Positions 53,417-63,450 are shown, counted from the first letter of the stretch. The stretch is DNA of 64,000 nucleotides from Candidatus Avelusimicrobium pullarium (GCA_944323745.1 CALUTQ010000002.1:372001-436000), one strand, 5' to 3'. The notes: generated by a model from the sequence alone, not told the origin. Made by a program: numbers and translations.

Positions 53417-54226
53417 ATGAACAAACAATCTACCCAAACGCCCAACGCCCAAACGGCCTGCCGGCTGGCTTTGCAAGCGCGCCATAAAGCCCTTAACGGC
53501 CATTGGCAAGAAGCCGTGCGGGACTATACCCAAGCTATCGCTTTGGAACCGGCCAATGACGAATATTATTTTTCCCGCGGGCAACTTTATCAGCAAAACA
53601 ATTTGCTGCAGCAAGCGTTTGCCGATTACCGCAAAGCTCTGGCGTTAGACAAAAACTGCGCCCACTATTATTTTAATTGCGGGTTTATCCGTTACGAACA
53701 GCAAAAATGGCAGCAGGCCCGCCGCTACTTTGAAAAAGCCGCCCGCTTGGAGCCGGACAACGTATATGCCCACTTTATGTGTGCCCAAACCTGCCTTTAC
53801 GACAGCCGCTTCCGCCAGGCGCTGGAGCACTATAACATCGCCGTCCGCTTAAATACGTTAGAAGACAAAGCCGAGCTTTACCTTTCGCGTGCTTCGGCCC
53901 TGTTAAACTTAAGCTGCTTTGAACAGGCCCAAGCCGATTTGCAAAAAGCTCTTGCGGCAAACCCCAGTGCCGAACAGCAAGGGGCCATTCACTATTTGCT
54001 GGGGCGGACGGCGCTTTATTTACATCAACCCCAAAAAGCCGAGGCCGCGTTCAGCACCGCCATTAAACTAAACCCCAACGATTTCCGCCCCTATGTCCAG
54101 CGGGCCAAACTGTATAAACGGCAACAGAAAACGCATTTGGCCCTGCAAGACATTAACCGCGCAATGCGGCTGGAACCCGCACTGCAAATGACAGATTTTG
54201 ATTGGGATACCTTATACAAGGCGTAA
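53417..54226 (+). CDS. TPR-repeat protein 2
   Basis: A 269-residue protein of about seven tetratricopeptide repeats (YYFSRGQLYQQNNLLQQAFA and similar), related to the preceding gene and probably a duplicate. AAGGAGG precedes ATG 53417. There is no signal peptide. The last repeat ends close to the C-terminus. A strong hairpin follows at 54311. Confidence 0.85.
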   Translation: MNKQSTQTPNAQTACRLALQARHKALNGHWQEAVRDYTQAIALEPANDEYYFSRGQLYQQNNLLQQAFADYRKALALDKNCAHYYFNCGFIRYEQQKWQQARRYFEKAARLEPDNVYAHFMCAQTCLYDSRFRQALEHYNIAVRLNTLEDKAELYLSRASALLNLSCFEQAQADLQKALAANPSAEQQGAIHYLLGRTALYLHQPQKAEAAFSTAIKLNPNDFRPYVQRAKLYKRQQKTHLALQDINRAMRLEPALQMTDFDWDTLYKA

Positions 54227-54310
54227 CCCCTGGCGCTAACCCAAAACCGGGGTAAGGCTAAACGTTCTTTTACATTTTTCTGCCGTCCCTTATGGCACGG
54301 CACACCCCTG

Positions 54311-54348
54311 CAGAGGAGCAGGTTTAACCTCGGCCTGCTCCTCTGTTT
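54311..54348 (+). terminator. Terminator of the TPR operon
   Basis: 12-bp stem CAGAGGAGCAGG/CCTGCTCCTCTG, then TTTCCC. Confidence 0.7.
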
Positions 54349-54405
54349 CCCTCTCCGCCGGGCCGGAAAGGGCGCGTTTTTTTCGCTGTGATATATACGC
54401 AGGCG

Positions 54406-54421
54406 CGACAATATGCTGTCA
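54406..54421. promoter_or_regulatory. WYL-regulon operator 3
   Basis: CGACAATATGCTGTCA differs from operator 1 by a single base. Its centre is about 40 nt before the start predicted from TATACG (54442-54447). Confidence 0.7.
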
Positions 54422-54481
54422 CGTCTCTGTTATATCCTTTTTATACGGATGATTTCAGATCCTGATTAAGGAGATAGACCT

Positions 54482-55003
54482 ATGAAAAAATATTGTTTCG
54501 TATTGCTGCTGCTTTTGGGCGGCCTGCTGTTTGCCCCAGATGCCCAAGCCGCCAAGCGCTTTACGCTAGACAGCGCCTTAAACGAAGCGGCCGAAAAAAT
54601 TGCCTCCGGCGGGCTTATCCCCGCCAAAGCAAACTTGGCCGTGGTCGGCTTTGTGGAAAGCACCACCCGCAGCCGTCTGCCGCTTAGCAGCGTGCTGGAA
54701 GACGATTTGACTTCCTTTCTTACGGAAAAACGCCCCGGCCACGTGCTGGCCAAAAACCATATTGACACCGTTTTGCGCGAGCTGCGCATCACGCGCGACG
54801 ATCTTTTTGACAGCCGAAACCGCAAACAATTCGGCAAGCTGGCTTCGGCCGATATGATTGTGAGCGGCAATTATTGGCTTAACCGGCAGGAAGTCATCAT
54901 CAACGTGACCGTTGTGGACATTGAAAGCGGTCTGGCGTTGCTGTCGCATCGGGTAAAAGTGCGCAAATCTCAATTTGCCAAATATTTATTAGGTCTTGAT
55001 TAA
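54482..55003 (+). CDS. FlgO/CsgG-like secreted protein
   Basis: A 173-residue protein with a signal peptide ending AQA-AKRF. The fold pattern NLAVVGFVESTTRSRLPLSS, EDDLTSFL and ASADMIVSGNYW follows FlgO/CsgG-type proteins that line the outer membrane or form secretion pores. It lacks a lipobox. AAGGAG precedes the ATG. It begins the envelope operon, whose promoter carries a WYL-regulon operator. Confidence 0.8.
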   Translation: MKKYCFVLLLLLGGLLFAPDAQAAKRFTLDSALNEAAEKIASGGLIPAKANLAVVGFVESTTRSRLPLSSVLEDDLTSFLTEKRPGHVLAKNHIDTVLRELRITRDDLFDSRNRKQFGKLASADMIVSGNYWLNRQEVIINVTVVDIESGLALLSHRVKVRKSQFAKYLLGLD

Positions 55004-55015
55004 AGGAGAAAGTCT

Positions 55016-55672
55016 ATGAACAAACAAATGATGTTAGTCCTGCTCAGTGCAGGCATAGTATTGCTGGGGGCCTGCAGTTCCAAGAACGTAATAAACACCC
55101 CCCAGTTAAGCGTAAAAGTGGTGGAAACGATTCCTGCTTCGGCCGCTCCGAGCTGGGTGGACAGCACGCAGGAGTTTTGGGAAAAAGGCGGTCAGTATTT
55201 TTACCGCGGCACGGCGGAAGGTTTTACCAATCTGGAAGCAGCCAAACGCGCCGCAGCCGCCAATGCCCGGGTAAACCTGGCCGAGCAGGTTAAAAACGTA
55301 GTGCGCAACGAATTTTCCCGCGCATTAGAGGCCGGAGCATATGACGAAAACACCGGCGGATATTTAAAAGACGTTTTCTTCTCGGCGGTGGAAAACATTA
55401 CCTTAAGCGGCGTACAGGTGCGCGAATCGTATTTACAGCGCCTGCTGGAAACCGGCGACATAAACGAGCGTCTTTATTACCGCGCCTATGTGCTTTCTTC
55501 CATCAGCAAAACTGACTACAATAAGCTGGTGCGGGCCGCTTTCAGCGACACCAAAGCGCAAGTGGCCGCCAATAAAAGCGCCAAACAACTGGCACTGGAA
55601 ACGGAAGCGCGGTTTTGGCAACAGCAGCAAGGCGCTTTGCCGGCTGTAGCGCAGACAGAGGCTGTTCAATGA
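55016..55672 (+). CDS. LPP20-like lipoprotein 1
   Basis: A 218-residue lipoprotein (lipobox LLGAC). PSWVDSTQEFWEKGGQYFYR and NLEAAKRAAAANARVNLAEQ match the LPP20 family of surface-exposed outer-membrane proteins. AAAGGAG precedes ATG 55016, 12 nt after the FlgO-like gene. The Gln/Ala-rich C-terminus is less ordered. Confidence 0.82.
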   Translation: MNKQMMLVLLSAGIVLLGACSSKNVINTPQLSVKVVETIPASAAPSWVDSTQEFWEKGGQYFYRGTAEGFTNLEAAKRAAAANARVNLAEQVKNVVRNEFSRALEAGAYDENTGGYLKDVFFSAVENITLSGVQVRESYLQRLLETGDINERLYYRAYVLSSISKTDYNKLVRAAFSDTKAQVAANKSAKQLALETEARFWQQQQGALPAVAQTEAVQ

Positions 55673-56439
55673 AGCTGCTGCCGGTGCTGCTCCTTCTGGC
55701 GTTTTTTGGGGGCGGGTGTGCTTCCGCCCCCAACGTACCTGATTGGGCAGGCAAAAACTGGCAGGAAAAAGAACGGTTGTATTTCAGCGGTATTTCTTCC
55801 TCGTGCAAACATATCGCCTGCGCCCGACAGGAAGCCTATAACAATGCACTGGCCTCTATAGCCGCTTATTTGGGCACGGCGGTATCCGTGCGCACCCAAA
55901 GCACGGTGGACAACAACGGGCAGTTTCTGACGGCTGTTTTCACGTCTTCTTCAAAAGAAACAGCCCTGCGGCAGATTCAGGCAGAAAAATTCGGCATTTC
56001 GTCCTATCAGGGGCATTTAACGGGCTATATACTGCTTTCCATTGAGAAAAGAGAACTGGAACGGGCACGCGCCCAACTTGATTTGCAGGCGCTCCAAAAA
56101 GCCCAACAACGCCGCCAAAGACAAAAGATCGGGCCCGTTGCCATCCGCTCCCCGCGCGCTTGGAAAGATCTGGCCGGAAAACTGAATAATTTTTTAACCA
56201 AAGCCGGCTATTGTGTTGCTTCCGGCGGAAAAACGTTGTATCTGCAGGTGGAAGATTTTACCTGCAGCAAAAGCCATATACAGGACGTATACAGCTGCAC
56301 CCTGCAGGCAAAACTTACTTTTGCGCAGCGGGAACGCGTTTACCTTGCCAAAGGTTTTGGCCGCACGCGGCTGCAGGCACGGCAGGACGCCGTTGACGCG
56401 TGGGTAGCACAAATTCCGCAAGAGGTGTTGGAAAAATGA
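55669..56439 (+). CDS. LPP20-like lipoprotein 2
   Basis: A 256-residue lipoprotein (lipobox FGGGC) with PDWAGKNWQEKERLYFSGIS and ARQEAYNNALASIAAYLGTA, again LPP20-like, followed by a basic helix and a second domain (about 160-256) with four cysteines. ATG 55669 overlaps the previous stop. A divergent duplicate of its neighbour is likely. Confidence 0.8.
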   Translation: MKLLPVLLLLAFFGGGCASAPNVPDWAGKNWQEKERLYFSGISSSCKHIACARQEAYNNALASIAAYLGTAVSVRTQSTVDNNGQFLTAVFTSSSKETALRQIQAEKFGISSYQGHLTGYILLSIEKRELERARAQLDLQALQKAQQRRQRQKIGPVAIRSPRAWKDLAGKLNNFLTKAGYCVASGGKTLYLQVEDFTCSKSHIQDVYSCTLQAKLTFAQRERVYLAKGFGRTRLQARQDAVDAWVAQIPQEVLEK

Positions 56440-58508
56440 TAAAAAAGTTTTTATTTTCGTGTTTTGCGCTCCTGTGGGCGCTTTCCCCCCTGCAGGCGCA
56501 GCAAAAGCAAATAATGAATAATACGTGGGGCTACAGTTATAACCACAGTATTGATTTGACGCATTTGTCCTATCAGGATATTTTGGCGACCAATGTTACA
56601 AACGCCGTTTTCGTTTACGGTTCGTATATCAATTTTGACGACGTGGACTTTAAAAACAATACCAGCAGTGCCTTATATATCCACTCCGCGGCGGACCATA
56701 TTACGTTAAATAACGTATATTTCTACCATAACACCAGCGGCGGTCTACTTTTGGGCAACCGCGAACAAAGCATATCCAATGCCCGTTTTGAAAACAACTC
56801 ATCTGAGAGTAACGGGGGCGGCGTATACGTTTTTAACAAAAACACGCTGCAGGCAAACAATGCGGTTTTTTCCGGCAACAGTGCCTCTAAAGGCGGGGCC
56901 GTTTATGCTGCTACCGATTTTACGTTGCGCGGCGGCAACATCACTTTTTCCAACAATACGGCCGCACAAGGCGGCGGCATTTACGCCGCAAACAATTTAA
57001 CTTTACTGGCCGAAAACGGAGACATTACCTTTACCCATAATACGGGCGGAGGCATTTATATAGGCTCAACCACGGCCAAGCTGTCTTTATTGCCTAGCGC
57101 CGGCGGAAACATTATTTTTAACGACGACATTCTCTCCCCCGCGCTTACCCAAATAGACATTGCGGGCACCCAAGGCGGGGAAGTGCATTTTAATCAGGCG
57201 CTAAGCAATGCACAGGTAAACCTCAAATCCGGCGGGGTCTACCTGAACCCTTCCGTCAACTGGTACAACACCCCCCTGCAAGCCCAAGGCGGCCGTTTAG
57301 TGCTGGCCGACGGCCTTACCCGTCAGCTGCATTTAGGCCGCGTTCAGTTAAACGATGCGTTGCATATAACGCCGGAGGTGGACTTGCAAAACGCAACGAT
57401 GGACACCCTGCATATAGACGATGTTTCCGGCCCGGGAAGCATTCAGGTGGACGGGTTTCATTTGCTCAGCGAAACAAAACAGCAAGAGCAAGTGCTGGAC
57501 TTTATGACGGGAAACGGAAAAGACACCGTCCGCGTCCCAAGCACTTTATACGGCAATTTATACGCCTACAGCGTAACGTATAACCCCGATACGGGGCAGC
57601 TTACGTTCGCCCCCAAAGCGCCGCAAAGCAGTGACGGCTTTGCCCCCGGGGTTTTGCTGCAGCCGCTGCGGTCCTATTGGGCATTGCAGATGCTGAGCCA
57701 AAGCCTGGCCCCGCTGCGCCACCGCAGAGAAAGCCGCTTTTTAAATTATGACATTGTATCCTCCTCTTTTTATCTCATTCCCCATATGAGTGGCGGCAAA
57801 GTGGAGTTTACCAACGGCCTCTCTGCCGATACGGCTTCCTCCGGTCTGCAGGCCGGCTGGCATAGCGCCGACTGGGGCTTGGCCGAACGTTTTGCCGTTA
57901 CCGGCGGCTTTAATGCGGGCTATCAAACCGGCACGGGCGAATATGGCCCCGTTTCGCTGGATATGCAGCTTATTCAGAGCGGAGCAAATGTGGACATTTA
58001 CGGCGAACGATTCTATATGGGCCTGACGATGCAGGCCGCCAGCTTCTCTTCCGAAGCGATGAATGACAAACAAAGCCAATGGGCGGCTTGGGGCGAAGCG
58101 GAAATAGGCTGGCATATTCCGTTAAGCGACAATGGCTGGTTTTTGTTCCCTTCCGCGTTGGCCGGTTATGGCTTTGTCAACAAAGCAGGGGACATACCGT
58201 ATAACGGCAACACCCTGTACGGAAAAAACTTTTCCCTCTGGCAGGCTAAAGGCGGGCTGGAAATTATAAAATCTTATAATGATGTTTGGCACTGGTACCT
58301 CAATGCGGCTTACGTAAAGCAAGGCTCGTCGCAAGAGGCATTTCAAGCGGCCGAGCAAACCTTGCCCGTTTTTGAGACGGACCCTTTTATACAGACCCAA
58401 GCCGGTTTTCAAACCGAAACAGACGGGCGTTTTGCCTTGGGCGCGGCCGTCAATGCCGCCTTTGGCAGCGTGCAGCAAATCGGTGCACAGATAACTTTGC
58501 AATTTTAA
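56436..58508 (+). CDS. Pmp-like autotransporter
   Basis: A 690-residue protein: signal peptide (FLFSCFALLWALSPLQA), a right-handed beta-helix passenger (about 50-400) with chlamydial Pmp-type units (GGGVYVFNKN, FSGNSASKGGAVYA, FSNNTAAQGGGIYA), and a C-terminal autotransporter barrel (about 430-690) ending in Phe. The passenger would be displayed on the surface. ATG 56436 overlaps the LPP20-like 2 stop. The LPP20-like and FlgO-like genes may help it assemble. Confidence 0.88.
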   Translation: MIKKFLFSCFALLWALSPLQAQQKQIMNNTWGYSYNHSIDLTHLSYQDILATNVTNAVFVYGSYINFDDVDFKNNTSSALYIHSAADHITLNNVYFYHNTSGGLLLGNREQSISNARFENNSSESNGGGVYVFNKNTLQANNAVFSGNSASKGGAVYAATDFTLRGGNITFSNNTAAQGGGIYAANNLTLLAENGDITFTHNTGGGIYIGSTTAKLSLLPSAGGNIIFNDDILSPALTQIDIAGTQGGEVHFNQALSNAQVNLKSGGVYLNPSVNWYNTPLQAQGGRLVLADGLTRQLHLGRVQLNDALHITPEVDLQNATMDTLHIDDVSGPGSIQVDGFHLLSETKQQEQVLDFMTGNGKDTVRVPSTLYGNLYAYSVTYNPDTGQLTFAPKAPQSSDGFAPGVLLQPLRSYWALQMLSQSLAPLRHRRESRFLNYDIVSSSFYLIPHMSGGKVEFTNGLSADTASSGLQAGWHSADWGLAERFAVTGGFNAGYQTGTGEYGPVSLDMQLIQSGANVDIYGERFYMGLTMQAASFSSEAMNDKQSQWAAWGEAEIGWHIPLSDNGWFLFPSALAGYGFVNKAGDIPYNGNTLYGKNFSLWQAKGGLEIIKSYNDVWHWYLNAAYVKQGSSQEAFQAAEQTLPVFETDPFIQTQAGFQTETDGRFALGAAVNAAFGSVQQIGAQITLQF

Positions 58509-58532
58509 ACAGATTTCAACAAAGGAGAAAAT

Positions 58533-59765
58533 ATGGCAGAAATCAAATGTCCGCATTGCGGTAAATTTTTTCAGGTGGATGAAAGCGGCTATGCAGAAAT
58601 AGTCAGCCAGGTGCGTACCGCCGAGTTTAACAAAGAGCTGCAGGAACAGAAACAGCTGGCCCTGCGGGAAAAGGAGGCGGAATTTAAACTGATGTCTGCG
58701 CAGGCATTGGCAGAACAGGAAAAGAAGAATGCCGAGCTCAAACAAAAAATAGAAGCGCTTAAGGCCCAGTTGGCCGTCAGCGATAAAGACAAAATATTGG
58801 CCGTTAAAGAAGCGGAAGACAAACAAAAAGACCAATTAAACGAAAAGGACAAGCAGATTCTTACCCTGCAAAACCAACTGAAAGGGGCCGAGCAGGACAG
58901 AGAGCTGCAGCTGAAAAATATGGCTGACAGATACGCCGTAGAACTCAGAGGCAAAGAAGAGCAAATCGCCTATTACAAAGACCTTAAAGCCCGTATGTCT
59001 ACCAAAATGGTGGGCGAAACGCTGGAAAAACATTGCGAAAACTTGTTTAACCAATTGCGTATGACCGCTTTTCCGCACGCATATTTTGAAAAAGATAACG
59101 ACGCCAGCAGCGGCAGCAAAGGCGACTACATTTTCCGCGAGCACAGCGCCGACGGCATAGAATTTCTTTCCATTATGTTTGAAATGAAAAACGAAAACGA
59201 CACCACCGCCACCAAACATAAAAACGAAGACTTTTTTGAAAAGCTGGATAAAGACCGCCGCCAAAAAGGCTGCGAATACGCCGTGCTGGTGTCTTTGCTG
59301 GAAACTGACAGCGAGCTGTATAACACGGGTATTGTGGACGTGTCGTACAAATACCCCAAAATGTACGTCATCCGCCCGCAGTTTTTTATTCCGATGATTA
59401 CGCTGCTGCGCAACGCCGCCGTCAATTCCATCGCCTATCAGCGCCAGCTGACAGAAATGCGCCAGCAGAATATTGACATCACGCATTTTGAAGACGATTT
59501 AAATGCCTTCAAGGTTAAATTTGGCAACAATTACCGGCTGGCCAGCGAAAAATTCGGCAAAGCCATTGAAGAAATAGACAAGACCATAGAACACCTGCAA
59601 AAAACAAAAGACGCTTTGCTCTCGTCCGAAAAGAATTTGCGCCTGGCCAATGAAAAAGCCGAAAAACTGACGGTAAAAAGCCTGACCCGCAAAAACCCGA
59701 CAATGGCCAAAAAATTTGCAGAACTGGCACAGCCGGCAGCTTTGCAACAGCAAACGGAAATGTAA
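58533..59765 (+). CDS. DUF2130 coiled-coil nuclease-like protein
   Basis: A 410-residue DUF2130 protein: N-terminal CPHC zinc knuckle, coiled coil (about 25-155), then a domain with KGDYIFRE and [10 protein letters not shown] that fits the D-ExK arrangement of PD-(D/E)xK nucleases, and a C-terminal helix bundle. AAAGGAG precedes the ATG, 24 nt after the autotransporter gene, so it may belong to the same transcript. Some relatives sit in defence islands. Confidence 0.85.
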   Translation: MAEIKCPHCGKFFQVDESGYAEIVSQVRTAEFNKELQEQKQLALREKEAEFKLMSAQALAEQEKKNAELKQKIEALKAQLAVSDKDKILAVKEAEDKQKDQLNEKDKQILTLQNQLKGAEQDRELQLKNMADRYAVELRGKEEQIAYYKDLKARMSTKMVGETLEKHCENLFNQLRMTAFPHAYFEKDNDASSGSKGDYIFREHSADGIEFLSIMFEMKNENDTTATKHKNEDFFEKLDKDRRQKGCEYAVLVSLLETDSELYNTGIVDVSYKYPKMYVIRPQFFIPMITLLRNAAVNSIAYQRQLTEMRQQNIDITHFEDDLNAFKVKFGNNYRLASEKFGKAIEEIDKTIEHLQKTKDALLSSEKNLRLANEKAEKLTVKSLTRKNPTMAKKFAELAQPAALQQQTEM

Positions 59766-59779
59766 ATTGCCGCAAAAAA

Positions 59780-59807
59780 CTCCGGCGGACATCTTTGCCC
59801 GCCGGAG
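59780..59807 (+). terminator. Hairpin after the DUF2130 gene
   Basis: CTCCGGCGG/CCGCCGGAG with a 10-nt loop; no T run follows. Confidence 0.4.
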
Positions 59808-59894
59808 CCAAAACAGCTTTTAAAGCTACGGCCCAACCCGTCAAACGACTCTAATGCCGCCCAACGCCCGCTGCCTTCTGCGCAAGCAAGGCCT

Positions 59895-60755
59895 TTACTG
59901 GCAGTTGTAGCCGTTTGCAATGGTATTTAAACAGCGCTTCCAGTATTCTTCCCGATGGATAATGATGTTTTTGTCGCAATATTTGCCGAAGAATTCCAAG
60001 AGAGTAAACGTAAAATATTGTTCAAAATACGCCCGACCTTTTTCTTTATGCAATTCAATTAATTTTTTATTGATTCCCTCTTTATAGGCGAAATAGTCCC
60101 CCCACCTTTTTCTTATTCCGCCCTCTCCATAGGCAGAGCCGATATATAGCTTGCCGGTATGGGTATCGGTTAAACAATATACGCCCGAAATCTGCGCCAA
60201 AGCTTCCCCATAGGAAGGCATAATTTTTCCGCTGAAAATTTCTTCCAGTTGTTTATAAGTCAAAAACACCTGATCGTAGCCTTTGAACTTTTCGCCGCTG
60301 TACAGGCAGGACAAAACCTCTTTTACGCGGGCCCGCTCAATATATGTTTTCAAGTTAAAAGCATAACGTCCCATCGCCGCCCCTTTATGGCATTGCAACA
60401 CCAATTTGCCGAAGAACGGAGCAAAACGCTGCAATATGCGCACCGTGGCCCAAGCGTTTGGCGGAGTTTGCAGAATTTCCGCCGCCGAGACAAAAAGCCA
60501 CTCGTCCGGCCCCAGCCTGACAAAGCTGAAAACCCATTGTCCCGGGCGAACGTTACGCCCCTTTGACGAATACCAACCCCAAAAGGAGCAATCCCAATTT
60601 TCACCATAACCGGCTTCCTTTTCTTGGGCACTGCGCCGAAGCCATCTGTCCAAAAAAGACTCTCCGCCGGGGCCGGCCTTCATATTAAATTCTATTTTGC
60701 TGTTTGCTATTTCCTGGTCGGAAAGATGAAACAAGGTGTTTAACTTAATGTCCAT
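59895..60755 (-). CDS. GIY-YIG nuclease family protein
   Basis: A 286-residue protein. The C-terminal half has the GIY-YIG fold: GVYCLTDTHTGKLYIGSAYG, IRKRWGDY with the catalytic Arg, and a late IHREEYWKR with the metal-binding Glu. The N-terminal half (about 1-165) is a separate unknown domain. It may be a stand-alone endonuclease or part of the neighbouring restriction locus. Confidence 0.85.
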   Translation of the reverse strand: MDIKLNTLFHLSDQEIANSKIEFNMKAGPGGESFLDRWLRRSAQEKEAGYGENWDCSFWGWYSSKGRNVRPGQWVFSFVRLGPDEWLFVSAAEILQTPPNAWATVRILQRFAPFFGKLVLQCHKGAAMGRYAFNLKTYIERARVKEVLSCLYSGEKFKGYDQVFLTYKQLEEIFSGKIMPSYGEALAQISGVYCLTDTHTGKLYIGSAYGEGGIRKRWGDYFAYKEGINKKLIELHKEKGRAYFEQYFTFTLLEFFGKYCDKNIIIHREEYWKRCLNTIANGYNCQ

Positions 60756-61593
60756 AAAGCCTCCTGTCAGTCCGATTTTTTATTTTATCATACTTGCCCA
60801 GTATTGAGGACCCAAAACCGCACGCCGGCTTGCCCGTCAAACACCGCACGGCAACCGCTTAACTGTCGGGAACAATAGACAGAGCTATGCTTTTGGGCCT
60901 TGACGGTTGGGCTTTACAAGCTCGGCAAACGTCCAAACGGGGGAGTTTAAAATAATTTTTCGATTGCTTAGCAGTGCGGAAAACGAAAACGGCATCATAT
61001 CCCCTACGGGCTGAGGCGAAGTCGGAATGGGCCTACTCTCCCTGAAAATGCCCAGCCCCGTATCGGCCACGCCGGCAGTGTGAATAGGACGTTTGAACGT
61101 ATGGCACCCCGTTGTGCCTGCCGCACCATTTATGCGTATATCCGAATCAATCGCAAAGGCACCGGATACAAATACGTATTCAACGCAAGCGAGCCGCAAG
61201 AAACAATTCCTTTCGCTGCAGGTAGGATAGGGTTGCTTTATATAAGATTCATCCAACATATCCTCCCCGACTGGAAATATTATAACCTTCGTGCTGCTAA
61301 GGCCGCTTATCTGCCGTGTGCACTCCGGCCAGCACAGAAGACTTATACGCAGCTTGCTTTTGCAAGATAAACGGCCTTTCTTTGGCGACGGTTTGCGGCA
61401 GGTTCCGGCTTGTCACTTACAAACTAGGCTGAAAAATAAGACAATGTTATATCCAAATCAAAATTGTTAAAATATAAGCCAAAGAACAAATAGCAGCGGA
61501 AAACACACTCTTGACGCATTTTACTGCTGGCACACAGGCAGCCCGTAAAGCGGTAGTTTTGTGGTATTTTTGTTCAGGTTATAGGACATCCCG
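60756..61593. other. 840-nt stretch without a confident gene
   Basis: Two overlapping frames on opposite strands (60885-61259 minus, 61080-61370 plus) have no recognisable motif. AT-rich sequence near 61440-61490 probably holds the promoter of the methyltransferase gene. Confidence 0.4.
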
Positions 61594-63450
61594 ATGCGCT
61601 ACATTGGCAACAAAACCAAATTATTGCAGGAAATAGACAATTTGCTGGCAGAAAAGCACCTCAAAAAACAGGGTGCCGTATTTTGCGACTTGTTTTCCGG
61701 CACGGCTACCGTCGGCGGCCATTACAGCGGTTTATACCAAATAATTGCCAATGACATACTTGATTTTTCTTATGAGGTTTCCCGAGGGGTTTTATTAGGC
61801 CATAAACCCGAATTTAAAAAATTGGGTTTTGATCCGTTTGAATGGTTTGCCTCGCGCGACACGACTTGCTACACAAAAGGTTTCTGCTACAATACCTTTT
61901 CTCCAAAAGCAAAAAGACAGTATTTCAGCAAGGAAAACGCCAAATACATTGATTACATCCGAGATACGGTTGACAGTTGGTTTGCGCAGAAAAAAATAAC
62001 GGCTGCGGAAAAGTCCTACCTGATTATGTGTCTTTTGGAAGCCGTCAGCAAGGTAGCCAATGTAGCGGGTGTGTATAGCGCCTGCCTTAAAATTTGGGAT
62101 CCGCGAGCCGTAAAAAAAATGGTCTTTGCACCGGTTGCCATTAACAACAGCCCGTATCAGAACAAAATTTATTGTAAAGACGCCAACGAACTGCTGCCGG
62201 CCATTAAAGGAGACATTTTGTATTTAGACCCCCCCTATACGCCCACCCAATATAACTCTCAATATCACGTTTTGGAAACGATTGCCCGCAACGATCGCCC
62301 CGCCGTTCACGGGGTGGGGGCACATCGGGATAATGACCGGCTTTCCAAATGGTGTAAAAAAGGCGAAGTGGAGTATGAATTTGAAAAATTAATCAAAAAT
62401 GCCAATTTTAAGCATATTATTTTTTCCTATTCGGACAAAGGCATTATGTCGGCCCGATTTATTGAATGCGTTTTAAAGCGCTATGCAAAACCCGGTTCCT
62501 ATGTGTTTAAAAAAATCTCTTTTGTTAAATACAAGTCATCCCGAAGCGTAGACAGAGAGAACAAATCCCACACTAAACACACCCCGCACTACGAATATTT
62601 GTTCTACATAGAAAAGGCGGATAAAGCTAAGTATGTTTCCCCTCTAAATTACATCGGGGGAAAGTTTGAAACGCTGGATTTAATTTTAAACAATCTGCCT
62701 GCCGGCATAACAACCTGTTACGATTTATTCGGCGGCGGCGCCACGGTAAGCCTCAATATGCCGGCCCGGAAAATAATCTATAACGACATTAATCACTACG
62801 TCGCAGAGTTGCTTAAATATTTAAGCGAAACTTCGCCCGTTTCGGTCTATAAAGAAATACAAAAATATCAACGCAAATACGGTCTGCAAAAAGCCGCAAA
62901 AAAAGCCTATTATTCGTTAAGGGATCAATACAACAAGACCCCGTCTCCGCTGCTTCTTTACCTGTTGATTTGTTACGGTTTTGAACATCAGATTCGCTTT
63001 AATTCCAAGCACGAGTTTAACAACCCGTGCGGCAATTCCGGTTTTAATGACGAAATGTACGAAAAACTCATTTCGTTTTACCTTTGTACGCAAGATAAAA
63101 AAATTGATTTTTTGACAGGAGATTTCTTTTCCTATTTGGACGTAATTCAAACGAGCGACTTTGTCTATTTAGACCCCCCTTATTTGGGCAACGACGGCGT
63201 CTATCAGGACGGGAAAAGAGGTTTTAAAGGGTGGGATAAAGCGCAGGAGCGGCAGCTTTACCGCTTTATGGAAGAACTGCATTCCCGCGGCATTCGCTTT
63301 ATGCTGTCAAATTACGCGCAACATTCGGCCGGCAAAAACACGGGGCTTCTTTCCTGGGCTAAAAAACACAAATTTAAAGTGGTGGAAGACCTTAAAACAA
63401 CCAAAAGAAACAGAACCCGCCGCAAAGAAATTGTGATAGTAAATTATTAA
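61594..63450 (+). CDS. Double-domain D12-class adenine-N6 DNA methyltransferase
   Basis: A 618-residue fusion of two Dam-like (D12) methyltransferases. Domain 1: FCDLFSGTATVGGHY and YLDPPYTPTQY. Domain 2 (from about residue 345): CYDLFGGGATVSLNM and YLDPPYLGNDG. Both AdoMet and DPPY motifs are intact. M.FokI has the same two-domain form and methylates the two strands of an asymmetric site, so this is probably a type IIS modification enzyme. A second restriction-type gene follows. Confidence 0.9.
   Translation: MRYIGNKTKLLQEIDNLLAEKHLKKQGAVFCDLFSGTATVGGHYSGLYQIIANDILDFSYEVSRGVLLGHKPEFKKLGFDPFEWFASRDTTCYTKGFCYNTFSPKAKRQYFSKENAKYIDYIRDTVDSWFAQKKITAAEKSYLIMCLLEAVSKVANVAGVYSACLKIWDPRAVKKMVFAPVAINNSPYQNKIYCKDANELLPAIKGDILYLDPPYTPTQYNSQYHVLETIARNDRPAVHGVGAHRDNDRLSKWCKKGEVEYEFEKLIKNANFKHIIFSYSDKGIMSARFIECVLKRYAKPGSYVFKKISFVKYKSSRSVDRENKSHTKHTPHYEYLFYIEKADKAKYVSPLNYIGGKFETLDLILNNLPAGITTCYDLFGGGATVSLNMPARKIIYNDINHYVAELLKYLSETSPVSVYKEIQKYQRKYGLQKAAKKAYYSLRDQYNKTPSPLLLYLLICYGFEHQIRFNSKHEFNNPCGNSGFNDEMYEKLISFYLCTQDKKIDFLTGDFFSYLDVIQTSDFVYLDPPYLGNDGVYQDGKRGFKGWDKAQERQLYRFMEELHSRGIRFMLSNYAQHSAGKNTGLLSWAKKHKFKVVEDLKTTKRNRTRRKEIVIVNY

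Noticed and set aside
60885-61259. Minus-strand open frame of 124 codons
   Set aside because: No motif, no ribosome-binding site, and it overlaps an equally long plus-strand frame; neither is convincing.
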